Notes: a model not told the origin generated them from the letters alone. DNA of 54,274 nucleotides from Bacteroidota bacterium (GCA_005792285.1 SXSI01000034.1:1-54274); one strand, 5' to 3'. Numbered from the stretch's first letter, positions 7,520-17,213 are shown. Numbers and translations are program-made.

Positions 7520-8416
7520 TTATTTTTCTAAACCAAAAAATGCTTTTGCAATGTAAAATGCCATTTGCGGATTTTCTTTCAATCGGCGGATTGAATATGC
7601 GTACCAATCTTTTCCGTATGGAGTATAAACACGAAGTGGGTGACCATCGGAAATTATAGATTTTCTTTTTTCTGCTCGAACACCAAGTAACATTTGAAAT
7701 TCATATTGATCAAGTTTTTTCTTTTTAGTAGAAATATATGACGACGCATAATTTAAAAGATTATCATCATGAGTTGCAATTCCAATATAAGAACCATTTT
7801 CAAAAAGTAAACGTAAAAGTAATTTGTAATTTTCACGAATTTCATCAGCACTTTGAAAAGCAATTCCCGGAGGTTCTTTATAAATTCCTTTGCAAAGCCG
7901 TACATTTGCTTTTTTATTTACAAGTAATTTAATGTCATTCTCACTTCTTCTTAAATAAGATTGAATCACAACTCCAAAATTTTTATAAGTTTTATTCAAA
8001 TCGAAATACAATTCCAAAGTTTGATCGGTGCAAGTGTGATTCTCCATGTCAATTCTGACAAAATTATTTAAACGACTTGCATATTTCAAAATTGAAACTA
8101 AATTTTTTCTACAAAACTTGTAATCAATTTGTAACCCGAGTTGAGTTAACTTTAAAGAGAGGTTTGAGTTTAATTTATTTTCAGCAATTGCTTTAAGAAC
8201 TAATTCACATTCTTTTGTGGTATTAATTGCTTCTTCTTCAGAAGTAACATCTTCACCAAGAACATCGATTGTAACAAGCGCACCACTTTTATTTAATTGC
8301 TCGGTTGTATTGACTGCAGTTTTTAGTGAATCGCCAGCAATATATCTGGATGCAACTTTACCGATAATTATTTTTGGAATAATTGGTAAACTTGCGGTAA
8401 TAATTTTATTAATCAC
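7520..8416 (-). CDS. proline dehydrogenase family protein
   Basis: A 298-residue monofunctional flavin-dependent proline dehydrogenase, oxidising proline to pyrroline-5-carboxylate and passing electrons to the respiratory chain. Signature blocks are RLCKGIYKEP for substrate and FAD contacts, IGIATHDDNLL, YEFQMLLGVR, and the C-terminal RVYTPYGKDWYAYSIRRLKENP helix that closes the proline site. The length agrees with the single-domain family and excludes a full PutA with the aldehyde dehydrogenase. Start GTG. It lies 27 bases before the OPT gene and 15 after the barrel gene. The P5C dehydrogenase needed to reach glutamate is not in the window. Confidence 0.9.
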   Translation of the reverse strand: MINKIITASLPIIPKIIIGKVASRYIAGDSLKTAVNTTEQLNKSGALVTIDVLGEDVTSEEEAINTTKECELVLKAIAENKLNSNLSLKLTQLGLQIDYKFCRKNLVSILKYASRLNNFVRIDMENHTCTDQTLELYFDLNKTYKNFGVVIQSYLRRSENDIKLLVNKKANVRLCKGIYKEPPGIAFQSADEIRENYKLLLRLLFENGSYIGIATHDDNLLNYASSYISTKKKKLDQYEFQMLLGVRAEKRKSIISDGHPLRVYTPYGKDWYAYSIRRLKENPQMAFYIAKAFFGLEK

Positions 8417-8431
8417 AAAAACAAAAAATCA

Positions 8432-9694
8432 TTATCCGCCGAATGGGAATACGAAAGTTATTCTCGGTTGAACTCTTTTTTCGGTTTCATATTTTCGGGT
8501 TGATATATTTAATTTGAATGTGTAAAGATAAGTTAAATCAATTCGAGTAAAAGAATTTAACATATAACCACCGGAAAGATAGAGTAACGATCTTTCATCT
8601 AAAGTGAAAATATCTTTTGAGTCCTTAATTTTTACTTTATCGTAACCGACATTAATTGTTATCATCGGAATAATTTTTCCAGTAGAAGTTTCGAGATGTA
8701 GTTTTCCGCTTTCAGGAATATCATCCATTTTTGAATATGCGCCGGTAATATTAAGTGTTCCGAGAATTCCCATAGTTAACACACCAAAAGTTCCCGGACT
8801 TACACTTTTCATAGTGTCGAGAATTTGTGCTTTTGTGGAAAAATCTTTTTCATAAAATGTATCGAAATAGTTTGGCATATAACCTGCGGTGTTACCATAT
8901 CGTCTTTCAATTTTTGTGAAGATTGTAACGCCGGGTAATGTTGAATTAATATCCAATCCACTTGCCATTCCACTTCCAAAATTAATAATTTTATTAAAAT
9001 CTGTATAAACGCGAGTTGTGAAAACTGGCAACTTAGTTAATGGTAAAGAAATATCTAAACCCATAACTTTTATGGAACTTAATGTAGTGTCTTTTGCAAT
9101 TACAGTTCTTCCAGATTTATCTCTGAGATCAGTTACAAAAGTTGTTCCAATTTCCAATCCGCCAATTACGGGAACAGAAGCTAATCCTGCAAAGTGAAGT
9201 GGTTTAACATAAGGACGCATTCCAATAACTCCTTGAAATGCGAAATCACTGTACATCGATTCGAAACCAAATTTTCCAAAATTATAATCTAACTCCATTC
9301 CAATTTTTCTATCACTTATGCTCGGACTGTTTTTATACAAATACATTATTGTGCCATTTCCAAGTCGTGAGTAATCGAGCATTCCCAAACGAGCATACAA
9401 ATCATCTCCTTTGTGTCCCCATCTTAAATATCGAAGAAACCTGCCACGTTGCATTTCCTTCCAAAGTATCGTGTTGTCTTTTGTGTTGATAAGTAAATTG
9501 ATATCGAGCCCGACACCAAATTTTCCAATTGCAAATTCTGGAGCGAGTGAAAGTTGGTAATAAGTTTGATCACCAATTGAAGTAAAGCCGACTCCTCCTT
9601 CAACATTTCCTCCCGGTTTACTTCCCGGAAGCTGGGAATAGGAATTAATTGCTATAAATATTGTTAAACAAAATGTTAAAATTATTTTTTTCAT
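8432..9694 (-). CDS. predicted outer-membrane beta-barrel protein
   Basis: A 420-residue protein with a signal peptide (MKKIILTFCLTIFIAINSYSQ). The rest shows alternating strands of the YQLSLAPEFAIGKFGVGLDINL type and no hydrophobic helices, the pattern of an outer-membrane beta-barrel. I cannot assign a named family. The gene has a ribosome site (CTGGAG, six bases before ATG) and precedes proline dehydrogenase and the OPT transporter on the same strand with a 15-base gap, so it may supply the outer-membrane step for the same nutrient. A fresh transcription start is likely, because 183 bases separate it from spmB upstream. Confidence 0.65.
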   Translation of the reverse strand: MKKIILTFCLTIFIAINSYSQLPGSKPGGNVEGGVGFTSIGDQTYYQLSLAPEFAIGKFGVGLDINLLINTKDNTILWKEMQRGRFLRYLRWGHKGDDLYARLGMLDYSRLGNGTIMYLYKNSPSISDRKIGMELDYNFGKFGFESMYSDFAFQGVIGMRPYVKPLHFAGLASVPVIGGLEIGTTFVTDLRDKSGRTVIAKDTTLSSIKVMGLDISLPLTKLPVFTTRVYTDFNKIINFGSGMASGLDINSTLPGVTIFTKIERRYGNTAGYMPNYFDTFYEKDFSTKAQILDTMKSVSPGTFGVLTMGILGTLNITGAYSKMDDIPESGKLHLETSTGKIIPMITINVGYDKVKIKDSKDIFTLDERSLLYLSGGYMLNSFTRIDLTYLYTFKLNISTRKYETEKRVQPRITFVFPFGG

Positions 9695-9877
9695 CTTTTC
9701 TCCAGAGTTTAATTTACAAATAAATATGTATCAAACATTCCAAAATTACCACTAATTAATTTATTGATAATCATAATATATCGGAATATTCCTTTGTTCC
9801 AATAGCTCTTTCTTCATCTATTTTTAAATTCAAACCAGAAGTTGATCATTGCCATCAAACGAAATCTAAATTAAAGT

Positions 9878-10423
9878 TCAAATATATAATAATCGAACAA
9901 TTAATAATGCGCCGAGCATTCCAAAAAGATCAGCAATTAATCCTGCAGGAACTGCGTGTCTTGTCTTCGAAATATTAACCGAACCAAAATAAACGGCCAA
10001 TACATAAAATGTAGTTTCGGAACTGCCATACATTGTTGAAGCTAAAACTCCGATAAAGGAGTCTACTCCGTGCGTGTTCATTAATTCAGACATTAATCCG
10101 AGAGAACCACTTCCGGAAAGTGGACGAAGTAACGCAAGTGGTAAAGTTTCAGGTGGCATTCCAATTAAATTTGTTATCGGTTGAAGTATTGCAACTAAAA
10201 CATCCATTGCGCCACTTGCACGAAAAATTCCAATTGCAACTAACATTCCAACTAAATATGGAATTATTTTTATTGCAACATCGAATCCCTCTTTCGAGCC
10301 TTCTATAAATTTTTCGTAAACTTTTACTTTTTTATAAACTCCGTAAACAACAAATAACAAAACCATTAATGGAATTGCTAAAGCAGAAATAATATTTACA
10401 ATATTTTTAAATTGTTCAATCAT
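9878..10423 (-). CDS. spmB: SpmB-like nucleoside-recognition (Gate) domain protein
   Basis: A 181-residue membrane protein of the SpmB family. Features are an N-terminal helix, a Gate/nucleoside-recognition region (GMLVAIGIFRASGAMDVL), the strongly conserved LPLALLRPLSGSGSLGLM segment and the GSSETTFYVLAVYFGSV motif. In Bacillus, SpmA and SpmB are needed for spore core dehydration, but homologues occur widely in non-sporulating bacteria, where the transported molecule is unknown. Two bases separate it from spmA, so the two are co-translated. No sporulation genes are visible, so the spore role should not be transferred. Confidence 0.9.
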   Translation of the reverse strand: MIEQFKNIVNIISALAIPLMVLLFVVYGVYKKVKVYEKFIEGSKEGFDVAIKIIPYLVGMLVAIGIFRASGAMDVLVAILQPITNLIGMPPETLPLALLRPLSGSGSLGLMSELMNTHGVDSFIGVLASTMYGSSETTFYVLAVYFGSVNISKTRHAVPAGLIADLFGMLGALLIVRLLYI

Positions 10424-10425
10424 TT

Positions 10426-11385
10426 TTACTTTTCAATTGAAAATCGTTTCATTCTTTGTAAAATTTTAACTGCAACTAATCCTGCAACTGTTGCGCAACC
10501 TGCACCAAAAATTGATGGCGCAATAATTATTCCCGGATTTGACGAACCCATTGCTGAGCGTATTGCAAGTACAGTCGCCGGAATTAAAGTTAATCCCGCA
10601 GTATTAATTACTAGAAATGTACACATTGCATTTGTAGCCGTTCCAACTTTTGTATTTAATTTATTTAATTCTTCCATCGCTTTTAATCCCATTGGAGTCG
10701 CGGCATTATTCAAACCCAACATATTTGCAGAAATATTCATAACCATTGCGGCAACTGCGGGATGATCTGGCGGAACATCGGGGAATAATCTTCTTGTAAT
10801 TGGACTTACAAGTTTAGTTACAATTTTCAGAAAACCAGCTTCATCTGCAATTTTCATAATTCCAAGCCACAAAGCCATTACGCCAATTAATCCGAGTGCA
10901 AGTGTAACTGCAGTTCCAGCGTAATCGAAAGCTGCATTTGTTACAGCTTTTAATTTTAGATAATTAATTTTTTCGATTGCTAAATTAATTTGATAAACAT
11001 TTTCCTTTTCGGTGAGCAACATATTTGAAATTACTCCACTCAACTTTCCTGTTGCTGAAGATCCCTTCGACATTTCTTTCCAAAGTTGTGGTGAGTTATC
11101 GTTAACATCAATTACAAATTTTCTACTCCCATCTTTCTGTATTGTAATTGCAATCGGTTGATTAAAAGATTGTTGAGTTAAATTTCCATTATAATGCAGA
11201 TTAATATTTTCTTTTTGAAATTCAACTTCCCCTTTCGATTCACCTCTGAGATTTGAGTTTTGAGTAAACATTCCTACTATTATAGAACCATTCTTATAAG
11301 TATCATTTACCTCACGATAAATATCTGTTCCGCCGGCAGATATAATCCCGATAATTATTAAACCAACCCAAATATAGTTCAGCAT
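10426..11385 (-). CDS. spmA: SpmA-like nucleoside-recognition protein with a large inserted domain
   Basis: A 319-residue member of the SpmA family, partner of SpmB. The first helix (MLNYIWVGLIIIGIISAGGTDIYREVN) and the C-terminal Gate region (GLIGVMALWLGIMKIADEAGFL, then NMLGLNNAATPMGLKAMEELN and ATVLAIRSAMGSSNPG) are typical. Between them, roughly residues 35-145 form a soluble insert that Bacillus SpmA (about 196 residues) lacks. The insert is strand-rich and polar, ending in AIEKINYLKLKAVTNAAF, and by topology probably lies outside the cytoplasm. No clear ribosome site precedes the ATG. Confidence 0.88.
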   Translation of the reverse strand: MLNYIWVGLIIIGIISAGGTDIYREVNDTYKNGSIIVGMFTQNSNLRGESKGEVEFQKENINLHYNGNLTQQSFNQPIAITIQKDGSRKFVIDVNDNSPQLWKEMSKGSSATGKLSGVISNMLLTEKENVYQINLAIEKINYLKLKAVTNAAFDYAGTAVTLALGLIGVMALWLGIMKIADEAGFLKIVTKLVSPITRRLFPDVPPDHPAVAAMVMNISANMLGLNNAATPMGLKAMEELNKLNTKVGTATNAMCTFLVINTAGLTLIPATVLAIRSAMGSSNPGIIIAPSIFGAGCATVAGLVAVKILQRMKRFSIEK

Positions 11386-11494
11386 AAGTAATTCATTTAG
11401 AGTAATATATTATTGAATATATGAATTGAGAATTAAAAAGAGAATGAAAAACGATCAGTTTTTTTTATATTTGTCTGAAGTTATTGTTTTTATT

Positions 11495-11568
11495 GCACCC
11501 GTAGCTCAATTGGATAGAGCATCAGCCTACGAAGCTGGGGGTTAGGGGTTCGACTCCCTTCGGGTGCA
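11495..11568 (+). tRNA. tRNA-Arg (ACG)
   Basis: A complete 74-base cloverleaf. The acceptor strands are GCACCCG and CGGGTGC with discriminator A, the D-arm is AGCTCAATTGGATAGAGC, the anticodon loop CTACGAA gives anticodon ACG, and the T-loop is TTCGACT. The A at position 34 must be deaminated to inosine by TadA, whose gene lies 4 kb away in this window. CCA is not encoded. About 130 bases of AT-rich sequence without a recognisable gene follow it. Confidence 0.97.
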
Positions 11569-11702
11569 CTAGAAAATCTTACTAATTAGCTTTTAATATT
11601 AAAGATGAAATTCACGACTCGAGTAAACTTTCAATTGAAGAAAAGAAAATTATGATTTTATATTTTATGCAAACGAGTAAAAAAGTAAATTAGTTTAGAA
11701 TT

Positions 11703-12176
11703 CTATTTTATTCTCCAATTGCTTTCCGGGTTTTTTAATCTTACCGACAAATCTCTTTTTTCACTTTTATATCTTATAATATTCATTTGAATTTTTGTTT
11801 CTTCAAATAAAATATCGTTTTTAATTTCAAGCTGTTTCGGTTCACTTAATTTTTCACTTTCCAGATATAAATATAATTCCTTCTCTTTAAACTCAAATCC
11901 GAGAAAATTTAATTTAATTTTCTTTTTTTGAATTTGAATTGTAAAATGGTTTTGCAAATAATTTTCAACGCATTTGTTTAAAGTTGTGTCAATACTTCCA
12001 CCAATTAAGTCAACATTATTACAATTAGCCTTTTTCAGTACATTTTCAAAATTATCGGGAATTACTTTAATGCTGATTTCGTATCTATTTGAACTACTAT
12101 TATAGAATATCTCTGTATATGATATATGATTTGGATGGAGTAAAAGCAGGTTAAAGAAGATGATTAATATTTTCAT
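11703..12176 (-). CDS. DUF6702 family secreted protein
   Basis: A 157-residue protein resembling DUF6702, a family of small exported proteins found in Bacteroidota and relatives. It has a short hydrophobic N-terminus (MKILIIFFNLLLLHP) followed by the family-like HISYTEIFYN and RYEISIKVIPDNFENVL. The remainder is strand-rich with a NYLQNHFTIQIQKKKIKLNFLGF-like core. Its function is unknown. Family members commonly sit beside an M1 peptidase gene, as here, where the two are divergent with 75 bases between start codons and could share a regulatory region. The assignment is from remembered family features. Confidence 0.65.
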   Translation of the reverse strand: MKILIIFFNLLLLHPNHISYTEIFYNSSSNRYEISIKVIPDNFENVLKKANCNNVDLIGGSIDTTLNKCVENYLQNHFTIQIQKKKIKLNFLGFEFKEKELYLYLESEKLSEPKQLEIKNDILFEETKIQMNIIRYKSEKRDLSVRLKNPESNWRIK

Positions 12177-12251
12177 TATAATAATAATTTTACTTTTTGT
12201 TTAATCTTTTATTCACTAAAATTAGCAATTATTAATTAAGAAAGTAACTCT

Positions 12252-14615
12252 ATGAAAAAAACTTTTATCATTCTTTTCGCAATAATTGTCTCTAAAAATA
12301 TTACTGCGCAACCACTTCACAATGCCGGTTCAAATCACGCAAATAAATTTGAACAGCTAAATTATCTTCTTCCCACTCCAAATGAATATCGAACTGCAAG
12401 TGGAACAACGGGAAATAAATATTGGCAGCAACGTGCCGATTATGATATTTCAGTTGAAATTGATGAGCCAAATAATTTACTAATCGGTTCTGAAACTGTA
12501 ACTTATTTTAACAATTCTCCTGATCCTCTAACTTATCTTTGGCTTCAGATTGATGAAAACTTTCATCATCCAAACAGCGATAACAATCGAGCAAACACAA
12601 GTAAGATGAATCCAAGAATGAATAGTGATCAACTTAAAAATCTTGAACCTTGGAAAACATTAGATGGCTACGGACTAAATATTTTAAAACTTCTTGATAA
12701 AAATGACAATCCATTAAAATATAAAATCAATCAAACAATGTTAAGAATTGATTTGCCAAAGCCACTTTCTTCCGGCGATAAATTTGTTTTTAAAGTTGAT
12801 TGGAATTATAAATTAAATAATAAAGATGATGTACCTGGCAGAGGTGGTTATGAATTTTTTAAAGAAGATGGAAATAATCTTTACTCAATTGTGCAATGGC
12901 ATCCACGAATGGCAGTTTACAGCGATTTTCAAGGATGGCAGCATAAACAATTTCTCGGCGGTGCTGAGTTCGCTTTAACTTTTGGGAATTTTAAAGTTAG
13001 TATTACAACTCCAAGTGACCACATTGTTGCTGCAACCGGTGAATGTAAAAATTATAAAGAAATGTTAACTGCTGAACAATTTGATAGATGGAAAAAAGCT
13101 TTAACATCAAACGAACCAATTGAAGTTGTAACATTGGAAGAAGCTACAAATGCAGAAAAAAATAAAAGTAAATCTACAAAAACGTGGATTTATGAAGCTG
13201 AAAATGTACGGGACTTTGCATTTAATTCTTCACGAAAATTTATTTGGGATGCAATGGTTGTAAATATCAGTGGGAAAAAATCGATGGCGATGAGTTATTA
13301 TCCGAAAGAATCTTACAATCTTTATAGAAAATATTCTACAAAAGTTATTGTGCACACACTTAAAACTTACGGAAAGTTTTCAATACAATATCCATATCCT
13401 GTTGCAATTTCGGTTGAAGCGGCAAACGGAATGGAATATCCGATGCTAAGTATGAATTACGGTAGATGTGAAAAAGATGGAACTTACAGTGAAGCAATTA
13501 AATACGGAATGATTGGTGTTATAATTCACGAAGTTGGTCATAATTTTTATCCGATGATTATTAATAGCGACGAGCGACAGTGGTGGTGGATGGATGAAGG
13601 AATGAATACATTTGTGCAATATTTAACAGAGCAGGAATTTGATAATAATTTTCCCTCTTCGCGCGGACCGGCAAAATTTATTGCGCCATATATGCGATTA
13701 CCAAAAAACGAACTCGAACCAATTATGACTTCGGGAGAATTAGTTTTACAAGTCGGGCAAAATGCTTACGCGAAAGCAGCAACTGGTTTAAATATTTTGC
13801 GCGAAACAATTATGGGACGTGAACTTTTTGATAAAGCATTTAAAACTTACGCTGAGCGATGGGCTTTTAAACATCCAACTCCTGCCGATTTTTTTAGAAC
13901 AATGGAAGATGCAAGTGGTATTGATTTGGATTGGTATTGGCGCGGTTGGTATTTTGGAACTGATCCTGTTGATATTTCTCTCGATAGTGTAAAAGTTTTT
14001 AAACTCGATACTTCTCCAACTGCAAGTTTAGATGGCTCTCGTTTTGATAGATCTTTTGATATTGGTAAAGAGAGAAATAAAAATGATAAGTCAATTAAAT
14101 TTCTTATTGATGGAGATTCATCACTTAAAGATTTTTATTATTACAATCGTGGTGCTGATGATTTAATGAAGTTGAATAAAACTATCTCTCTTAATGATTC
14201 AAACTTTGATAGAAGTAATTATGATAAATGGAGCAACAAATTTATTTATGAATTAACTTTTACAAATAAAGGTGGAATGTTAATGCCAGTTATTTTGGAA
14301 TGGAAGTATGCAGATGGAACAAAAGAGATTGAAAGAATTCCTGTAATAATTTGGAGATTAAATGAATATCAAGTTTCAAAAGTATTTATTAAAGATAAAG
14401 AAGTTGTTTCGGTTGAACTTGATCCTTTAAAAGAAACTGCAGATATAAATGAAGAAAATAATTTATGGCCAATGAGATCAATTCAGTCAAAGTTCCAATT
14501 ATTTAAATCACAAAGAGCGGGTTCAAGAGGTGGTGGTGGCGAACGAAATGCAATGCAGGAAGCAAATAAACCCGCCGAAGGTGGAAAATCAGTAGAAAGT
14601 GGTAATAAAAAATAA
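12252..14615 (+). CDS. M1 family metallopeptidase, secreted
   Basis: A 787-residue zinc peptidase related to aminopeptidase N. It has a signal peptide (MKKTFIILFAIIVSKNITAQ), an N-terminal beta domain, and a catalytic domain with HEVGH at 426-430, a third ligand at E449 in WWMDEG, and a GMEYPM stretch in place of the usual GAMEN box. It belongs to the form with the NSDERQWWWMDEG signature. The C-terminal 40 residues are Gly/Ser/Arg-rich and look disordered; there is no T9SS sorting domain. It is expected in the periplasm or at the surface, digesting peptides. It begins a plus-strand run with the reductase and tadA, nine bases apart in each case. Confidence 0.93.
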   Translation: MKKTFIILFAIIVSKNITAQPLHNAGSNHANKFEQLNYLLPTPNEYRTASGTTGNKYWQQRADYDISVEIDEPNNLLIGSETVTYFNNSPDPLTYLWLQIDENFHHPNSDNNRANTSKMNPRMNSDQLKNLEPWKTLDGYGLNILKLLDKNDNPLKYKINQTMLRIDLPKPLSSGDKFVFKVDWNYKLNNKDDVPGRGGYEFFKEDGNNLYSIVQWHPRMAVYSDFQGWQHKQFLGGAEFALTFGNFKVSITTPSDHIVAATGECKNYKEMLTAEQFDRWKKALTSNEPIEVVTLEEATNAEKNKSKSTKTWIYEAENVRDFAFNSSRKFIWDAMVVNISGKKSMAMSYYPKESYNLYRKYSTKVIVHTLKTYGKFSIQYPYPVAISVEAANGMEYPMLSMNYGRCEKDGTYSEAIKYGMIGVIIHEVGHNFYPMIINSDERQWWWMDEGMNTFVQYLTEQEFDNNFPSSRGPAKFIAPYMRLPKNELEPIMTSGELVLQVGQNAYAKAATGLNILRETIMGRELFDKAFKTYAERWAFKHPTPADFFRTMEDASGIDLDWYWRGWYFGTDPVDISLDSVKVFKLDTSPTASLDGSRFDRSFDIGKERNKNDKSIKFLIDGDSSLKDFYYYNRGADDLMKLNKTISLNDSNFDRSNYDKWSNKFIYELTFTNKGGMLMPVILEWKYADGTKEIERIPVIIWRLNEYQVSKVFIKDKEVVSVELDPLKETADINEENNLWPMRSIQSKFQLFKSQRAGSRGGGGERNAMQEANKPAEGGKSVESGNKK

Positions 14616-14623
14616 TTTACAAT

Positions 14624-15682
14624 TTGAATGATAATTCTTTCTTACTTTATGGTGCAAATGGTTACACTGGTAGATTAATTTTAAAACTTACATCCGATTA
14701 TAATTTAAATCCGGTTTTAGCTGGAAGGAATGAAAGTGCATTAGTTCAACTCTCGGAAGAATTTAACAGAGATTATTTTGTTCTTGATTTATCTGAAACA
14801 GAAAAATTAGAATCTGTTTTAAAAAAATTTCCATTGGTTTTACATTGTGCAGGTCCATTTATAAATACTGCTCAACAAATGATAAAAGCCTGTTTGAAAA
14901 CAGGGACACATTACATAGATATTACGGGAGAAATAGTTGTTTTTGAATTAGCAAAAAAATTTAATGATGTAGCAATAAAATCCAATATTATGTTAATGCC
15001 CGGTGTTGGTTTTGATGTTGTTCCAACTGATTGTCTTGCCTTATTTTTAAAATATAAATTACCCGATGCAACAGAATTGAAATTAGCATTTGCATCAATC
15101 GGTGGAGGATTAAGTCACGGTACCGCAACTACAATGGTGGGTGGTTTGGGAGGCGATGGAGCTGAAAGAAAAAATGGAAAAATTATTCGTGTTCCGCTCG
15201 GACAAAAAAGTATGTGGGTAGATTTTGGATTAAAAAAATTATTTGTAATGAGCATCCCGTGGGGAGATATTTCAACTTCATTTACAACTACCGGGATTGA
15301 TAATATTGAAACTTATACCGGCACTTCTTCAAAAATTTATTTTTTATTAAAATTCCAAAAATTATTTAATTGGATTTTGAGAAGTAAGTTTATTCGTAGA
15401 ATTGTAAAAAATAAAATTGATAAATCATTATTTGGACCATCAGATAAAGTTCGTACAAAATCAAAAGGATTAGTTTGGGGAGAAGTGAAAAATGCTAATG
15501 GGAAAACTTTCAGCGCAAGATTAATTGGTCCGGAAGGTTATACATTAACAGCACACAGTAGTTTAATAATTGCAAAAAAAATATTAGCTGGAAACTTTAA
15601 ACTTGGCTATCAAACTCCTGCTGGTTGTTATGGCGAAGATCTTATACTTGAAATACCCGATGTTAAAAGAGAAGTAATTTAA
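14624..15682 (+). CDS. saccharopine dehydrogenase-like NAD(P)-binding reductase
   Basis: A 352-residue protein with an N-terminal Rossmann fold (FLLYGANGYTGRLI, residues 6-19) and the saccharopine dehydrogenase-like pattern HCAGPFINTAQQMIKACLKTG and HYIDITGE near 76-107. This resembles the trans-acting enoyl reductase/saccharopine reductase-like group rather than true lysine enzymes. The substrate is unknown; relatives act on lipids or polyketides. The C-terminus lacks the second saccharopine-binding domain of lysine biosynthesis. It lies nine bases after the M1 gene and eight before tadA, so the three are likely co-transcribed although functionally unrelated. No ribosome site is obvious. Confidence 0.82.
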   Translation: MNDNSFLLYGANGYTGRLILKLTSDYNLNPVLAGRNESALVQLSEEFNRDYFVLDLSETEKLESVLKKFPLVLHCAGPFINTAQQMIKACLKTGTHYIDITGEIVVFELAKKFNDVAIKSNIMLMPGVGFDVVPTDCLALFLKYKLPDATELKLAFASIGGGLSHGTATTMVGGLGGDGAERKNGKIIRVPLGQKSMWVDFGLKKLFVMSIPWGDISTSFTTTGIDNIETYTGTSSKIYFLLKFQKLFNWILRSKFIRRIVKNKIDKSLFGPSDKVRTKSKGLVWGEVKNANGKTFSARLIGPEGYTLTAHSSLIIAKKILAGNFKLGYQTPAGCYGEDLILEIPDVKREVI

Positions 15683-15690
15683 AATCTTTT

Positions 15691-16149
15691 ATGGAAACTA
15701 AAAATGAATTATGGATGAAGCTGGCATTACGAGAAGCGCAAAAAGCATTCGAGCAAAAAGAAGTTCCGGTTGGTGCTGTTGTAGTTTATAAAAATTTAAT
15801 AATTGGTAAAGGTTATAATCAAGTTGAAATGTTAAAAGATCCAACTGCTCACGCTGAAATGATTGCAATTTCTGCTGCCGCTGCATTTTTGGAATCGAAG
15901 TGGTTGAAAGATTGCACTCTTTATGTTACGATGGAACCTTGTCCAATGTGCGCAGGTGCAATTATACTTTCAAGAATTCCAAAATTGGTTTTTGGTTGTT
16001 ACGATCCTAAAATGGGTTCAACAGGAACTCTTTATACAATCACAGAAGATAAAAGATTAAACCATTCAGTCCACACAATTGGAGGAGTAAAGGATGATGT
16101 TAGCGGAAATTTATTAAAAGAATTTTTTAAAGGAAAAAGAAAAGTTTAA
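15691..16149 (+). CDS. tadA: tRNA-specific adenosine deaminase
   Basis: A 152-residue zinc deaminase that converts A34 of tRNA-Arg(ACG) to inosine. Zinc and catalytic residues are visible: H54 and E56 in TAHAEM, and C84 and C87 in [10 protein letters not shown]. The length and the YDPKMGS segment agree with TadA rather than cytidine deaminase. Its substrate tRNA is encoded at 11495-11568. It overlaps the 3' end of the convergent prfA by four bases, and no terminator separates them. Confidence 0.95.
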   Translation: METKNELWMKLALREAQKAFEQKEVPVGAVVVYKNLIIGKGYNQVEMLKDPTAHAEMIAISAAAAFLESKWLKDCTLYVTMEPCPMCAGAIILSRIPKLVFGCYDPKMGSTGTLYTITEDKRLNHSVHTIGGVKDDVSGNLLKEFFKGKRKV

Positions 16150-17213
16150 ATACCTTCTTGTAATTTTTCTGCACGTTCGGCAATTCGAAGTTGTTCAATA
16201 AGATCATCTACTTTACCATCAATTATAGAATCTAAATTATAAAGTGTAAGTCCAATTCTGTGATCGGTTACGCGATTTTGTGGAAAATTATATGTCCTGA
16301 TTTTTTCACTTCTATCCCCCGAACGAATAATTGATTTTCGTTGTGCCATTACAGATTGTTGCTGCTCCTGAATTTTCTTTTCGTATATTTTCGCTCTCAG
16401 CATTTTCATTGCTCGTTCTTTATTTTGAAATTGCGATCGTTCTTGTTGACAAGCAACAACAATTCCTGTAGGCTCGTGTGTAATTCGGACTGCGGTTTCA
16501 ACCTTATTTACATTTTGCCCACCTTTTCCTCCGGCACGATAAGTATCGATTCTCAAATCAGCCGTATTAATTTCAACTTCAACATCTTCAACTTCCGGCA
16601 TTACTACAACCGATGCTGCCGATGTGTGAACTCTGCCCTGTGTCTCGGTATCAGGAACTCGTTGCACACGGTGAATTCCACTTTCATATTTCATAATTCC
16701 AAACACATCTGTTCCTTTTATGCTGAAAACAATTTCCTTAAATCCTCCTTGACCAACTTCACTCCAATCGATCGTATCAACTTTCCATCTTTTAATTTCA
16801 GCAAATCTTGTGTACATGCGATATAAATCTGCAGCAAAAAGTGCAGCTTCATCACCGCCTGTCCCGGCTCTTATTTCAACAATAATATCTTTATCGTCAT
16901 TTGGGTCTTTTGGAATAAGAAGAGTTTTAATTTCTTCTTCTAATTTTAATAATTCAGGTTGAAGTAAATTTAATTCTTCCTGTGCAAGTTCTCTTAATCC
17001 AGCATCTCCACCGACTGCGAGAATTTCTTTACTGCTTTCTATTGAATCAAATGCTTTACTATATAATTTGTACACTTTCATTATTTCGGAAAGGTAACTG
17101 AATTCTCTTCCAAGTTCGCGTTGTTTATCTTGTTGTGAAATTATTGCAGGATCACTTAACAAAGTTGTAACTTCATTAAATCGCACTTCAATTTTTTTAA
17201 GTTTTTCAATCAT
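16146..17213 (-). CDS. prfA: peptide chain release factor 1
   Basis: Class I release factor reading UAA and UAG. At 355 residues it has normal length. The GGQ tripeptide that triggers peptidyl-tRNA hydrolysis is at 231-233 within [12 protein letters not shown]. The codon-recognition loop reads RVPDTETQG, a PxT form typical of RF1 rather than the SPF of RF2. Start ATG. It is convergent with tadA and separated from ggt by about 100 bases containing a short palindrome. The glutamine methyltransferase PrmC, often adjacent, is not seen here. Confidence 0.96.
   Translation of the reverse strand: MIEKLKKIEVRFNEVTTLLSDPAIISQQDKQRELGREFSYLSEIMKVYKLYSKAFDSIESSKEILAVGGDAGLRELAQEELNLLQPELLKLEEEIKTLLIPKDPNDDKDIIVEIRAGTGGDEAALFAADLYRMYTRFAEIKRWKVDTIDWSEVGQGGFKEIVFSIKGTDVFGIMKYESGIHRVQRVPDTETQGRVHTSAASVVVMPEVEDVEVEINTADLRIDTYRAGGKGGQNVNKVETAVRITHEPTGIVVACQQERSQFQNKERAMKMLRAKIYEKKIQEQQQSVMAQRKSIIRSGDRSEKIRTYNFPQNRVTDHRIGLTLYNLDSIIDGKVDDLIEQLRIAERAEKLQEGI

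Noticed and set aside
9783-9792. The palindrome GGAATATTCC upstream of the barrel gene, followed by TTTGTTCC.
   Set aside because: It is short, single, and about 90 bases before the start codon. No repeated copies in the window suggest an operator.
11430-11494. A promoter for tRNA-Arg.
   Set aside because: A TATTGT box seven bases before the tRNA is possible, but the -35 position is only a T-run. Too weak to annotate.
11601-11696. A coding-looking tail (ending SIEEKKIMILYFMQTSKKVN, then stop) just downstream of tRNA-Arg.
   Set aside because: There is no start codon with adequate length and no family match. It could be a decayed gene or mobile-element end near a tRNA, but about 30 codons in AT-rich DNA can arise by chance.
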